A stretch of DNA of 64,000 nt from Paenibacillus apiarius (GCF_017052585.1 NZ_JAFFHZ010000002.1:124001-188000), one strand, 5' to 3'; counted from the stretch's first letter, positions 26,101-33,205 are shown. A program made the numbers and translations. Notes: generated by a model from the letters alone, not told the origin.

Positions 26101-29100
26101 CAACAGGGCCAATGCAGCTCCGTTCAACAAGCTGCCCCAGATCTCGAACGTCGCCGCATCGAATGATATCGTCGAACCTTGCAGAAAAACGTCCTTGCTG
26201 CCGATGTCGACATAATTGGCGGCGGCCGTGAGCCGTACCACCCCTCGATGCGTGACGCACACTCCTTTCGGAATTCCCGTCGAGCCGGACGTATAAATGA
26301 TGTAGGCCACATCGTCCGCAGCCGCCGCAGCCGACACGTTCGGCCAGCTGCCGTCCCGCGCCATCTCTGCTGCCTCATCAAGCAGAACATAATCGATGTT
26401 GTTGTCCGTCAGGGCAGGCAAGCTTGCCTGCAGATGCGCCTGCGTTAGCAGCACGCTTATTGCCGTATCTTCCAGCATGGCGTTCATGCGTTCTTGAGGG
26501 TACGAAGGATCGATCGGAACATATGCCCCGCCGGATTTGAGAATTCCGAGCAATCCAATGACCATGTCCAAGGATCTCTCCGCGCAAATGCCGACCAATG
26601 TTCCTCGTGCCACCCCCCGTTCCCGCAAAAGACACGCAATTCGATTGGCAGCAGCGTTCAATTCCGCATAGGTCAACCGCTTGTCTTCCAATAACACTGC
26701 TACCGCGTCCGGAGTTCGATTCTCCTGTTCCTCGAACAATTGGTGTATCGTCTTCTCCCGCGGGTATTCGACAGCGGTAGCGTTGAACACGTCCATAATC
26801 TGCGCTTTCTCCGCCGCTGTCGCCAGCTCGAGTTCTGCCACCGATATTTGCGGGTCAGCCGCGATTTGTTCCAGCATGTTCACGAAATGGCCTTTCAACC
26901 GCTCCATGCCCGCCCTGTCAAATACGATTCCGTTATAATCCAGACGAATCACGATTTCGTCACCTGGCATGATGACCAAGTTGAAGTCATAGTTCGTCTG
27001 CTCCGTTACCTTGACGTCCTTCAATTTCAGCCCTTTGCCGTCAAGGCTTTGCAATTGCTCGATTTGCTCTTCCATCGGGTAGTTCTCGAATACGACGATA
27101 TGATTGATCAGTTCCTGCTTTTGCGCGCTCTGCGCCTGAATCTCATACAACGGATAGTGATCGTGCTTGGCGGATGCCAGCGCCTCCTCCTGCAGTCTGA
27201 GCATGACATCGGCAAAGCTCTCCCCCGCATCGGCGGTAACGCGAACGGGTATCGTGTTGATGAACAAGCCGATCATCTCTTCAACACCCGGCATGTCCGC
27301 CGGTCTCCCCGATACGACGCCGCCGAAGACGACGTCGCCGGTTCCGTTATACTTCTGCAGCATGACGCCCCATGACGCTTGCAGGAGCGTATTCAGGGTC
27401 ACCTGATTCCGTCTAGCCGCGTCGTTAATCCGCAGGCTCAAGCTCTTGCCCAATGCGCAATCGATATGCTCCGCCGCGTATGCTTCGCTTTGTCCTTGAT
27501 TATTCCCTTGCGGCAGAATCGTGTGCTGGTCGTATCCGGCCAAATACTCCGACCAATAGGCCGATGCCGCTGCTTGATCTTGCTGTTCCAACCATTCGAT
27601 ATATTGACTGTACGCAGGCACCGTTGTCCGTTCGAGAGGCTGATGCCGCACGCGGGCGGAATACGTATCGAACACTTCCTTGGCAACCAGCGGCAAGCAC
27701 CAGCCGTCCATCAGAATATGATGAGAACTCCAGAGCACGTAATGGCTCTCCGGGGCCGTACGAAGCACGAGCACACGCATCAGCTCGTCCCGCTCCAAGT
27801 CGAATCCGCGCCGCCGGTCCTCATTCACGGCGTTCTCGATATGCGCTCTCTGCTCAGCCGGTTCCAGAGCGCTCACATCTTCAAACGCGAACCCGATCTC
27901 CTTGTCGCGGTATACGATTTGCACTGGTTCGCCCTGCCAGCCGCTATAGAAATTGGAGCGCAGCACCGCATGCCGCCCTGCCAATGCGTTCCAGCTCTTG
28001 GCGAAGGCTTCCACATCGAGCGCCCCCTGCAGGGTAAAGCGCGTTTGTTCGAAATATGCGCCTGCTTGCCGATCCAGGGCGCTGTGGAACCACATCCCTT
28101 TCTGCATCGGCGTCAGCTTGTAAATATTTTCAATGTCCCCGATGTGCCGCGTCTGTTCCGCAATCCGCTCCAGATCCTGGGCACTCAGTCCCTGCAGCAA
28201 GACATCGCTCGGAGTTAATTCCGGCCGCTCCTTCGCCATGCAGTGCGCGATGATTTCGCTCAAGCTCTCTTGCAGCATCCCAGCCAGTTCCTCGATCGTG
28301 TCTCTCCGATATTCCTTGCCGCCATAGCTCAGCTCGAGGACTAACGAGCCATCCATAATCATGCCGTTAATGTCCAGCGCGTATTGGCGCGCTTGATTGC
28401 CGCTCGTGTCCGCACCGCTCGGATATGGAGATAATTCCATGCCGTTGTTTTGCAAATCCTGATCGAACTGGCCCAGGTAGTTGAAGCTGATATCCGGACC
28501 GGCCCCCCACGACGCTTCATGCGCAAGCCCGGACATATACCGGCAGATCCCGTATCCTATCCCCTTGTTCGGGACTTGGCGCAGGTCCTCTTTCACCTTT
28601 TTGATCAGGGAGGACAAGCTCTTGTCCGGCTCGATCTCGAGCAGCACCGGATACTCGCTCGTAAACCAGCCTACCGTGCGCGAGATGTCGATATCAGAAA
28701 TAATGTCTTCCCTGCCGTGCCCTTCCAGATTGACCAGCACCCGGCGGCAGCCGCTCCACTTCTGCACGGCCGTCCCCAGCGCTGTCATCAGAATGTCGTT
28801 CATTTCCGTGTTGTATGCCTTGTGTACGTGCTTCAACAGCTGCTCCGTGTCCTCCCGGCTCCATTGGACGATGACCGACTCACTGTCCTTCTGCAAGGAA
28901 CAGTCCGCTTCGTAGTCCTTAGGCAGAGGATTAGCTTCCGTCTGCGCTATGCGCTGCCAATAAGCCCGTTCATCGATTATGGCCGGACTGTCCGCATAAG
29001 CGGCCAGCCGCCCGGCCCAAGTGCGGTAGGCATCTGTTTTGCTTGGGAGACGTATCTCCTCATCGTTCAGCGCCTGCTCGTAACCAATCGCGATATCTTC

Positions 29101-32100
29101 CAGTAAAATCCGCCAAGAGACGCCGTCAATGACGGCATGGTGAATGACGAGCAGCAAATGATCCCCGTCCGGGCATTGGAATAATCCTGCCCGCACCAAT
29201 GGTCCCGTCTCGAGGTCGATCCCGCTTTGAATCTCGTTCGCTTGCGCTGCAATGAGCGGTTCGCAAGCCGGTTCGTTACGGAAGTCCGCCACGTGCAACA
29301 TGTATAGCTCGCCTTCTCCGATTCCCCTGTTCCAAGCGGTGTATCCGGACTCGGTCTTGCGGAATACCATCCGCAGCGCATCGTGATGCTCCGCGATCTT
29401 CTCCAGCGCCTTGCGAATCGCGGCCTCGTTGAAGCCTTCCTTGCGGTACAACATGATCGATTGGTTATAGTGGTGCGGATCGGCGAACCGTTGTCCGAAG
29501 AACCAGCGTTGGATCGGGGTCAGCTCCGCTTCCCCGGCCACTTCGCCCTGGTCGGCGATTCTGCCGGCTGGCTGGATATGCAGGCTCAACTCCGCAATGG
29601 TCGGGTATTGGAACAAATCCCGAATTTCCATTTTGTACCCAGCCTGGCGCAAACGGGAAGACACTTGAATCGACTTGATGGAATCGCCGCCAAGCTCAAA
29701 GAAATGCTCCCTTGCCCCGATCCGCTCTATCCCCAATACAGCCTGCCATACGTCAGCCAAAGTCTTCTCCGCCACGGTACTCGGCGCAACATATTCCGCC
29801 CCGGTATGCGCGCTTCCTTCCGGAGCAGGCAGCCCCTTGCGATCTACCTTGCCGTTCGGCGTCAATGGCATCCGTTCCAGCTGCATGAAATACGACGGTA
29901 TCATGTATCCCGGCAGTTCTTCTGCCATCGTTCCCCTTAGTTCGTTCACTGTAAGCTCGCGGTCCGCCACATAGTATGCGCACAGCACCTTCTGTCCGCT
30001 TCCGTCCTCCCGTGCGGCGACGACTGCCTCTCGAACGGAATCCGCCCTGAGCAATTGAGCTTCAATTTCGCCTATCTCGATCCGGTAGCCGCGAATCTTC
30101 ACCTGATGATCGATCCGCCCCAAGTATTCGATATTGCCATCCGGCAGCCACCGGGCCAAGTCGCCCGTGCGGTACATCATCTCGCCTGGCGCGTACGGAT
30201 TGTCAACGAACTTCTCAACCGTCAAGTTTGGCCGATTCAAGTATCCGCGTCCCACGCAAGCCCCGCCGATATATAGTTCTCCCGTTATCCCGATCGGCTG
30301 CAACGAGCGGTTGCCGTCCAGAATCATCATGGATACGGCCGGCAATGGCTTGCCTATCGGCAGCGTTCGAAGCTCAGCGGAATCCGTCTGTTCGAAATAA
30401 CTGGCGTCGACGCACGCTTCGGTTACGCCATAGCTGTTCAGGATGCGCATCTGCGCTCCGAATCGATCCATCAGCTTCTGGAATTCTTCGGCCGGACAGT
30501 AATCCGAGCCGACGATTAACAGCTGCAGACTGCGAATGTCCATATTGTTGTCGTATATATATTCCATCAACGGGACAACGAGGGCCGGCGTCGACTCGAA
30601 CATCTGGATGCCGTGCTTGCGAATCAACTCGCAGATGGCTTCCGGGTTCGCACGCGCGTGACCGGGACATAGAATAAGCTCTCCGCCATGCAGGAGCGTT
30701 CGTGCCATGTCTCCCGTGAACACGTCGAACGAGAAGCTTGCCCACTGCAACCAGCGAATGCCCGTCTCATGCAACTGATACCGGGATTTCCAAGCGCTTG
30801 CCATGGCCACCAGCTGTCTATGCTCGATCATGACCCCTTTCGGCTTCCCGGTCGTCCCCGATGTGTAGATGACATAGCTCAGATCAGACGGAGCATTGTG
30901 CGATTCAAGGTTGGCGCCGTCCTCGTCATAGAACGAGTTATCATCTAGAATCACCCATGTGCCGGCGAACGCGACCCTCGCCTGCAGGTGACGCTGGGTC
31001 AACAGCACTCGAGCGTTCGAATCATCCAGCATATAGCGGATGCGGTCCTCCGGATATTCCGGATCGATCGGCACGTAAGCTCCTCCGGCTTTCAAGACAG
31101 CGAGAATTCCCACGATCATCTCCAGCGAGCGGTCTGCCATGATGCCCACCAATTGCTCCGGCAGCACGCCTTGGGCTCTCAATGTCCGCGCCAAACGATT
31201 GGCCCGTTCGTTCAATTCCCGATATGTCAGCTGCTTGTCTTCATACACAGCCGCAACATGATTAGGGATGCGCGCCGCCTGTTCCTCGAACAATTCGTGC
31301 ACGGTCTTGTCCTTGGGGAACTCTGCAGCCGTATCGTTGAATTGGCTCAATATTTGATGCGCTTCTTCGTTGTTCAACATGGACAGCTCGTGCAGCGTCT
31401 GGTGCGGATTATGCAGAATTCTATTGACAATGGTAAGCATCTGCTCGATAATTCGAGTGATTTCATGATCTTCGAACAATTGGATCTGATAATCGACATT
31501 GATGACAAGCTGTTGATCGTCCAGCATATCTTCGACATGAACCGCGAAGTCATCGACTTCGTGACCGCAAAAACTGCTCCGCTGCTGAATGCTGAGCTGT
31601 CCATAGCTGGACCAACGAATCGGCATATAGTCCACAGACACGCCATAGAGATCTTGAATATCGCTGTGCTTATGCTCCTTTCTCAAATCCAAAATAAGCT
31701 GGTTGTACGGATATTTCTGATGACGCAAATTCGTCTTTTGCTCTTTGGAGACATTATGTAGGATGGAAATCAGATCTTGGTTGGGATCAAGCGACAATCG
31801 AGTCGCGACTGTGCTTACAAACATGCCCAACATTTCTTTTTCTTGCCTTGATGTCCGGTTCGCGTATGCCGTCCCCACAGCAATATCCAAATTTCCGGTC
31901 GTTTTATATAAAAACATGTAGACCGTTGCCAAAAATAGTGTGAACAGGCTAATGTTGTGTTGCTCGCTGAAGACCTTCAGCTGTTCGTAACGCTCGCCGG
32001 TGAGGGCTACGTACGCTCTTTTCGCCTCGGTGCTTATGGAGTATGGAGGATACGGTTTAATTCCCGTCGTCTCGGGCATGGTTTTGAACTTTTCCAGCCA

Positions 32101-32691
32101 ATATGCCTTATCTTTCTGATAGCGATCGGACTTTTCATATTCCTGCTCCGCATAAATGTAATCGAGATAAGAGTTCTTCTTGTCTTTGGCCGAGAACGTT
32201 CCATTTGTAAGCTCCATATAGGTTTGCACGATTTTATTGCCAATAAGATGTGAAGTTACGCCATCAGCTATAATATGGTTAATTTTTAAGTTAATCCAAT
32301 ATTCTTGATTGTTAACGTTAAATACTGCGAAATGATATAATTTATCATCAAAAATACTGATTGGAATTTGATTGAAACGATGCAACCAGTCTTTAGCTTC
32401 CAAATGGTCATCCCATTCCATATAATCGACTTCCGGGATGATAGCCGCCGATTCGGGCTCGAGCCGCTGCATGGGTTGATTGTCTTGAGTCATGATTCTG
32501 ATTCGGAAAGCATCATGTTCCGTAATTACTTGATAGATAGACTGTTTCAGCGTAGTTAGGTCTACCTCGCCTCGAATGACTAAAGTTCCTGCAACGGTAG
32601 AGACGGTGGTATTCGGATGCATCATTTCCATATACCATATTCTTCGCTGCGCCTGCGTCAATGGAAATAGTATGTTCGGATTCGCGTTCAC
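12802..32691 (-). CDS. pbtA: NRPS PbtA: Cs-A(Orn)-T-E / C-A(Val)-T / C-A(Thr)-T / C-A(Orn)-T-E / C-A(Ser)-T / C
   Basis: Initiating lipopeptide synthetase, 6,629 aa. The start is GTG (32689-32691) with GGGGGGAG five bases upstream. The N-terminal C domain resembles lipo-initiating starter C domains of Paenibacillus lipopeptide synthetases and reads NHIIADG at residues 138-144, so the first His is Asn. Approximate positions: Cs 1-440, A1 462-955, T1 996, E1 1056-1510; C2 1520-1965, A2 1977-2470, T2 2513; C3 2575-3005, A3 3018-3510, T3 3555; C4 3616-4050, A4 4061-4555, T4 4598, E4 4661-5110; C5 5121-5570, A5 5583-6075, T5 6124; C6 6185-6600. Pocket residues predict Orn, Val, Thr, Orn, Ser; E1 and E4 make both Orn residues D. 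The product is an N-acylated pentapeptidyl chain passed to PbtB. The acidic tail ending in EEIDFVF looks like a docking element. Thr3 would supply the hydroxyl for macrolactone closure. Confidence 0.95.
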   Translation of the reverse strand: MNANPNILFPLTQAQRRIWYMEMMHPNTTVSTVAGTLVIRGEVDLTTLKQSIYQVITEHDAFRIRIMTQDNQPMQRLEPESAAIIPEVDYMEWDDHLEAKDWLHRFNQIPISIFDDKLYHFAVFNVNNQEYWINLKINHIIADGVTSHLIGNKIVQTYMELTNGTFSAKDKKNSYLDYIYAEQEYEKSDRYQKDKAYWLEKFKTMPETTGIKPYPPYSISTEAKRAYVALTGERYEQLKVFSEQHNISLFTLFLATVYMFLYKTTGNLDIAVGTAYANRTSRQEKEMLGMFVSTVATRLSLDPNQDLISILHNVSKEQKTNLRHQKYPYNQLILDLRKEHKHSDIQDLYGVSVDYMPIRWSSYGQLSIQQRSSFCGHEVDDFAVHVEDMLDDQQLVINVDYQIQLFEDHEITRIIEQMLTIVNRILHNPHQTLHELSMLNNEEAHQILSQFNDTAAEFPKDKTVHELFEEQAARIPNHVAAVYEDKQLTYRELNERANRLARTLRAQGVLPEQLVGIMADRSLEMIVGILAVLKAGGAYVPIDPEYPEDRIRYMLDDSNARVLLTQRHLQARVAFAGTWVILDDNSFYDEDGANLESHNAPSDLSYVIYTSGTTGKPKGVMIEHRQLVAMASAWKSRYQLHETGIRWLQWASFSFDVFTGDMARTLLHGGELILCPGHARANPEAICELIRKHGIQMFESTPALVVPLMEYIYDNNMDIRSLQLLIVGSDYCPAEEFQKLMDRFGAQMRILNSYGVTEACVDASYFEQTDSAELRTLPIGKPLPAVSMMILDGNRSLQPIGITGELYIGGACVGRGYLNRPNLTVEKFVDNPYAPGEMMYRTGDLARWLPDGNIEYLGRIDHQVKIRGYRIEIGEIEAQLLRADSVREAVVAAREDGSGQKVLCAYYVADRELTVNELRGTMAEELPGYMIPSYFMQLERMPLTPNGKVDRKGLPAPEGSAHTGAEYVAPSTVAEKTLADVWQAVLGIERIGAREHFFELGGDSIKSIQVSSRLRQAGYKMEIRDLFQYPTIAELSLHIQPAGRIADQGEVAGEAELTPIQRWFFGQRFADPHHYNQSIMLYRKEGFNEAAIRKALEKIAEHHDALRMVFRKTESGYTAWNRGIGEGELYMLHVADFRNEPACEPLIAAQANEIQSGIDLETGPLVRAGLFQCPDGDHLLLVIHHAVIDGVSWRILLEDIAIGYEQALNDEEIRLPSKTDAYRTWAGRLAAYADSPAIIDERAYWQRIAQTEANPLPKDYEADCSLQKDSESVIVQWSREDTEQLLKHVHKAYNTEMNDILMTALGTAVQKWSGCRRVLVNLEGHGREDIISDIDISRTVGWFTSEYPVLLEIEPDKSLSSLIKKVKEDLRQVPNKGIGYGICRYMSGLAHEASWGAGPDISFNYLGQFDQDLQNNGMELSPYPSGADTSGNQARQYALDINGMIMDGSLVLELSYGGKEYRRDTIEELAGMLQESLSEIIAHCMAKERPELTPSDVLLQGLSAQDLERIAEQTRHIGDIENIYKLTPMQKGMWFHSALDRQAGAYFEQTRFTLQGALDVEAFAKSWNALAGRHAVLRSNFYSGWQGEPVQIVYRDKEIGFAFEDVSALEPAEQRAHIENAVNEDRRRGFDLERDELMRVLVLRTAPESHYVLWSSHHILMDGWCLPLVAKEVFDTYSARVRHQPLERTTVPAYSQYIEWLEQQDQAAASAYWSEYLAGYDQHTILPQGNNQGQSEAYAAEHIDCALGKSLSLRINDAARRNQVTLNTLLQASWGVMLQKYNGTGDVVFGGVVSGRPADMPGVEEMIGLFINTIPVRVTADAGESFADVMLRLQEEALASAKHDHYPLYEIQAQSAQKQELINHIVVFENYPMEEQIEQLQSLDGKGLKLKDVKVTEQTNYDFNLVIMPGDEIVIRLDYNGIVFDRAGMERLKGHFVNMLEQIAADPQISVAELELATAAEKAQIMDVFNATAVEYPREKTIHQLFEEQENRTPDAVAVLLEDKRLTYAELNAAANRIACLLRERGVARGTLVGICAERSLDMVIGLLGILKSGGAYVPIDPSYPQERMNAMLEDTAISVLLTQAHLQASLPALTDNNIDYVLLDEAAEMARDGSWPNVSAAAAADDVAYIIYTSGSTGIPKGVCVTHRGVVRLTAAANYVDIGSKDVFLQGSTISFDAATFEIWGSLLNGAALALLPSGNVSLAEWAQAIERHQVTILWLTAGLFQVMVENQLQALQGVRQLLVGGDVVSKTHAKKVLERYNGIRLINGYGPTENTTFTCCHEISAADVERPSIPIGRPIGNTQAYVLDAAGKLLPAGVVGELYTGGDGLAQGYWNRPELTAEKFVDSPIAPASRLYRTGDLARWLPDGTIEYVGRIDDQVKIRGYRIEIGEVEAHLLKVESVLNAVVIARKDDSGQKALCAYYAADKELTASELRASLSQELPGYMIPTHFVQVERMPLTPNGKIDRKALPEPEGHMNTGLEHVAPRTPLEAKLAQIWQEVLGVDKVSVKDSFFDLGGHSLRATTLVSKLHQEMNVSLPLREVFRFPTIEELAQVIGGMEQEIYSAIPRVAEREYYPVSSAQKRLYILQQLEGAEQTYNMPGVMTLAGALDRERLETAFRQLIARHETLRTGFEMVNGEPVQRVYEEMDFAVEYAQASEEAADEAVRGFIRAFDLQKPPLLRIGLVKLAEQRHLLLFDMHHIISDGASIGILIEEFVRLYDGEELSPLRIQYKDYAAWLLSEAQQERSKRQEAYWLDALRGELPVLEMPTDYARPLFRSYEGNTLEFAIQQREAKRLKQLAAESGATLYMVLLALYKTMLHKYTGQEDIIVGMPIAGRTHGDVQPLIGMFVNTLAIRNYPAGEKTFLSFLEEVKDTTMRAYEHQDYPFELLVENVRVPRDASRNPLFDTVFVLQNTEQGTFDIDGLQLLPHPAAHPIAKFDLTFHIEEKEDGLACSIEYATALFQRETVARMAQHFGQLAAAVAVEPSARLDRLEMLTAEEKLQLVERFNDTAADYPREKTIHRLFEEQAERTPDAVAVSCENVQLTYRELNERANRLAHTLREKDVQADSLVGIMTERSPEMIVGILAILKAGGAYVPIDPEYPEERIRYMLEDSGAQVLLLQHHLRDRAGFEGTAVMLDDEQSFAEDRSNPGTNNTPSDLAYVIYTSGTTGKPKGTLIEHKNVVRLLFNSRNLFDFNSADTWTLFHSFCFDFSVWEMYGALLYGGRLVVVPQLTAKNPAQFLQLLHEQQVTILNQTPTYFYQLLREALTEPGQELKVRKVIFGGEALNPQLLKDWKTKYPHTQLINMYGITETTVHVTYKEITHVEIEQAKSNIGRPIPTLKIYVLDANRQCVPVGVAGEMYVAGDGLARGYLHRPELTADKFVDSPFEPGGRMYRTGDLARWLPDGNIEYLGRIDHQVKIRGYRIELGEVEAQLTKAAPVREAIVIAREDGRGEKQLCAYFVAARELTVGELRQELSQELPAYMIPAYFVQLERMPLTPNGKIDRKALPAPEDSVNTGTEYIAPRTPLEADLARIWQDVLGLERIGVKDNFFELGGHSLRATALVNTVHQEMQVNLPLRDVFRFATIEEMAAAIAEKEQRQYMSIPAVEAREYYPVSSAQKRLYILHQIEGAEQGYNMPGVLLLEGMLDREKLEQAFRGLVARHETLRTGFEMVNGEPVQRIDEKVDFTVEYRQAEEEEVEAIVRDFVRTFDLAKPPLLRIGLLELAKERHVLLYDMHHIISDGVSMGIVVEEFVRLYAGAELAPLRIQYKDYAAWQLSEAQQDWMKRQEGYWLDALRGELPVLEMPTDYVRPAVQQYAGSTLAFGIDPHMSEGLRRIAADTGTTLYMVLLAAYTILLHKYTGQEDVIVGTPIAGRTHGDLQPLIGMFVNTLAIRNYPAGDKTFLSYLAEVKETTLGAYEHQNYPFEELVQQLRVERDLSRNPLFDTMFALNNTEPGNFPLEGLRLTPYPSEYTMSKFDLSLDVSEKNDGLECSLEYATALYKTDTAERMAQHFQQLIHSIVNQPEAKLASLGMLTEVEKDQIQHVFNGAEAGQSQEKTVSQLFEEQVERTPDRIAVVHEDKQLTYRELNERANRLARTLRAEGVEPEQLVGIMADRSLEMIVGIMAILKSGGAYVPIDPKYPEDRIRYMLDDSHAQVLLAQRHLQASAAFAGTWVILDEEAFYHEDGTNLKPLNEPAHLSYVIYTSGTTGNPKGVMIEHRQLVAMADAWKREYRLEEEGIRWLQWASFSFDVFSGDMVRTLLYGGELILCPEEARANPAAITELIRKHQIQMFESTPALVIPFMDYVYDNDLDISSLKMLIVGSDHCPAAEFHKLTERCGSHMRILNSYGVTEACVDACYYERTTPDALRTLPIGKPLPAVTMYILDDNRSLQPIGLTGELYIGGAGVGRGYLNRPDLTAEKFVDDPFKPGARMYRTGDLARWLPDGNIEYAGRIDHQVKIRGYRIEIGEVESKLLAAAGVREAAVVAREDGSGHKVLCAYFVADSALTAGELRASMAQQLPDYMIPAHFVQLERMPLTPNGKVDRKGLPAPEGNAYTGAEYVAPRTEAEKTLAAVWQVVLGAKQVGLMDHFFELGGDSIKSIQVSSRLHQAGYKLEIRDMFKYPTIAELSPHLQPIGRKANQGAVTGEAALTPIQHWFFGQRFADPHHYNQSIMLYRKEGFDEAAIRKTLEKIAEHHDALRMVFRKTEHGYAAWNRGIGEGELYSLDVADFTDDPACYKAIETKANEIQSSIDLQAGPLLRAGLFTCAHGHHLLIIIHHAVIDGVSWRILLEDIAAGYEQALNGEAIRLPAKTDSYLTWSEQLRGYAQSPAMEQERAYWQRIAHSNTKPLPKDRTASVSLQRDSESVTVQWSREDTEQLLKHVHRAYNTDMNDILLTALGMAIQQWSGRDRMLVNLEGHGRESIIEDVDISRTVGWFTSEYPVLLEIEPDKSLSHRVKKVKEDLRQIPHKGIGYGICRYLSGTMDDAAWGSAPEISFNYLGQFDQDLNSNGMEMSPYSSGTDTSGKQVRQYALDINGGISDGSLSFDLSYSRKEYRRETMEELAGRLHESLQEIIAHCAAKERTELTPSDVLLQGLSVEELELIVEQTRHVGEIENIYALTPMQKGMWFHNAIDQQAGAYFEQTRFTIQGVLDVDVFAMSLNVLAKRHAVLRTNFYSGWNGEPLQIVYRDKRIAFVYEDLSHLPAAEQTAHIEHAAREDKLKGFDLERDALVRVALMRTGAASCRVLWSSHHILMDGWCLPQLTQELFDTYSAYMKQHHDEQALPAYTQSSYSQYIEWLEQQDEEAAAGYWSEYLAGYDQQTVLPQGKTQGRDEAYVLEHIVCELGKTLTGRMSQLAKQHSVTLNTLLQAAWGIILQKYNGTDDVVFGGVVSGRPAAIPGIETMIGLFINTIPVRVACAAETSFTQVMRRLQEQALDSGRYDYYPLYEIQAQCAQKQELISHIMVFENYPVDEQMEQTGSKDSGTLSITDVEVAEQTNYDFNLMVVPGEELVVRFDFNGSVFDRASIERLKGHLVHVLEQITANPQISVGELELATAAEKAQIVDVFNDTAADYPREKTIHQMFEEQVERTPDAVAVMFEQEQLTYRELNECVNRLARTLRAQGVEPDQRVGIMAERSLEMMVGIMAILKAGGAYVPIAPDFPEERIHYMLEDSGAQVLLLQDRSRESVSFAGRIVNLDDASSYAEDGSNLEWVNQASDAAYVIYTSGTTGKPKGVLVEHGSVINRLLWMQKQYPITANDTIMQKTAITFDVSVWELFWWAFVGSKVCLLPVGGEKNPAVILDTIAQQHISTMHFVPSMLHAFLEYVEEQPIAERERSLAALSRVFASGEALTLSQVERFERCIAPASGARLINLYGPTEATVDVTYYDCEAGQPYTSVPIGKPIDNTQIYIVNRQDQLQPIGVAGELCIAGVGLARGYLKRPELTAEKFVTIPFKPGARMYRTGDLARWMPDGSIEYLGRIDHQVKIRGYRIELGEIEAQLVQVAAIREAVVVAREDESGQKALCAYFAADSELQVSELRSALAVELPGYMIPSYFVQLERLPLSPNGKLDRKALPAPGGSMRSGKEHVAPRSLLEVKLVRIWQDVLGLEHVSVKDDFFELGGHSLRATTLVSKLNKELNINLPLRDVFRYSILEDMALAIDRMEQREFQAIPQAEASEYYPLSSAQKRLYILQQLEGAELSYNMPGAMSLRGQLDRNRFEAAFRGLIARHEVFRTSFEMVDGEPMQRVHRDAAFAVEYMQASEEEVEAIAGQFIRTFDLEQPSLLRVGLIELDRIHHILLFDMHHIISDGVSMGILVEEFARLYSGEELPPLRIQYKDYAAWQQSEVQSERIKQQEAYWLDALDGELPQLELPTDFARPAHKSHEGDTLDFVLDSHLSEGLQRLAEHTGTTMYMVLLAAYTILLHKYSDQEDIIVGTPIAGRTHADVEPLIGMFVNSLALRSYPCGEKSFLSYLEEVKEMTLAAYENQDYPFAELVERVQAVWSLSRNPLFDTMFVLQNTENRSVRFDELTVEPYTQHHYAAKFDLTLEIALEDGVMSGQFEYCTRLFTTNMIDNFAEDLMSIMAQICEQPAIRIGDIHLHGNAEEEEEASLAEEIDFVF
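14167..17361 (-). other. PbtA module 5: DCL-type C, A (Ser), T
   Basis: The C domain carries HHILMDGW, consistent with E4 upstream. The A code read by eye is DVWHFSLVD, a Ser code. The T domain is GGHS type and there is no E, so L-Ser5 is predicted. The C-A block closely matches module 8, but module 8 has a GGDS carrier plus E. Confidence 0.85.
17362..21876 (-). other. PbtA module 4: LCL-type C, A (D-Orn), T, E
   Basis: The A code read by eye is DVGEIGSVD (Orn), identical to module 1. A GGDS carrier protein and an E domain follow, so D-Orn4 is predicted. The A-T-E block is highly similar to those of modules 1 and 7, which suggests duplication. Confidence 0.85.
21877..25011 (-). other. PbtA module 3: LCL-type C, A (Thr), T
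   Basis: The C domain carries HHIISDG. The A code read by eye is DFWNIGMVH, the canonical Thr code. The T domain is GGHS type. Thr3 would provide the side-chain hydroxyl for ring closure in paenibacterin. Confidence 0.85.
25012..28146 (-). other. PbtA module 2: DCL-type C, A (Val), T
   Basis: The C domain carries HHILMDGW, as in domains that accept a D-configured donor, consistent with E1 upstream. The A code read by eye is DAFWLGGTF (Val). The T domain is GGHS type with no E. This A domain is closely similar to A6 of PbtB at DNA level. Confidence 0.85.
28147..32691 (-). other. PbtA module 1: starter C, A (D-Orn), T, E
   Basis: The A-domain segment SFDVFTGDM through GVTEACVD gives the by-eye specificity code DVGEIGSVD, a classic ornithine code. 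The carrier protein is of GGDS type, which normally precedes epimerization, and an E domain with HHAVIDG follows. Predicted unit: fatty acyl-D-Orn1. Confidence 0.85.
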
Positions 32692-32696
32692 TTGGA

Positions 32697-32704
32697 CTCC
32701 CCCC
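32697..32704 (-). promoter_or_regulatory. Ribosome-binding site of pbtA
   Basis: On the minus strand GGGGGGAG lies five bases before the GTG start of pbtA. It fixes the GTG as the start and explains why the protein begins with the starter C domain. Confidence 0.75.
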
Positions 32705-33205
32705 TATTAGAAATATTCGTAAACTGTCTAGGTTCACAGCTAATTGAATGCTCTTCTGGATGAGTTAATAAACATCTCCGTATAAAAATTATGTTTGATT
32801 ATAATTGGGCATATCCCGTACTATTGTGTGTAAGCGTAGGTGGCTTGAATGCGGTTCATAAAGGGCAGGTTAGCGTTTCTTGGGGTCATCACAGGTGTGT
32901 GGCCAGGTCAAGGGTTATCTGGCACAGGTGTAGAAAAGCCAAATGGTTGGCGGAAATAGATGAATATTATTCGTCAAATCATCCAGATAAAGATACTTCC
33001 CCCCTTATATGCAATAAAGCGAAGTATTTTAAGGCATTTAAAAGACATCCTTATAAGTTAATTATTACCACCCCGTATTATAGTAGCATTGGTTGTATTT
33101 AACAATATCATTTACTGTAAATTAGTATAATATCTTAAATTTCCGTCATATTAAGCTTGATTTTGTCATAAATATGTCATATATACCCGTTTTTACAGGA
33201 ACGTG
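32705..33205. other. Intergenic region upstream of pbtA
   Basis: About 500 bases without a convincing gene. This stretch should hold the promoter of the NRPS operon, but I found no clear -35/-10 pair with normal spacing; a TATAAT on the minus strand near 32805-32815 lacks a good -35. A plus-strand 36-codon frame (32849-32959) with AGGTGG five bases before its ATG encodes a basic Gly-rich peptide, with nothing else in its favour. Confidence 0.3.

Noticed and set aside
32791-33102. 103-codon plus-strand frame upstream of pbtA, and an overlapping 36-codon frame at 32849-32959
   Set aside because: No recognisable protein features; the 36-codon frame has an acceptable ribosome-binding site but nothing else.
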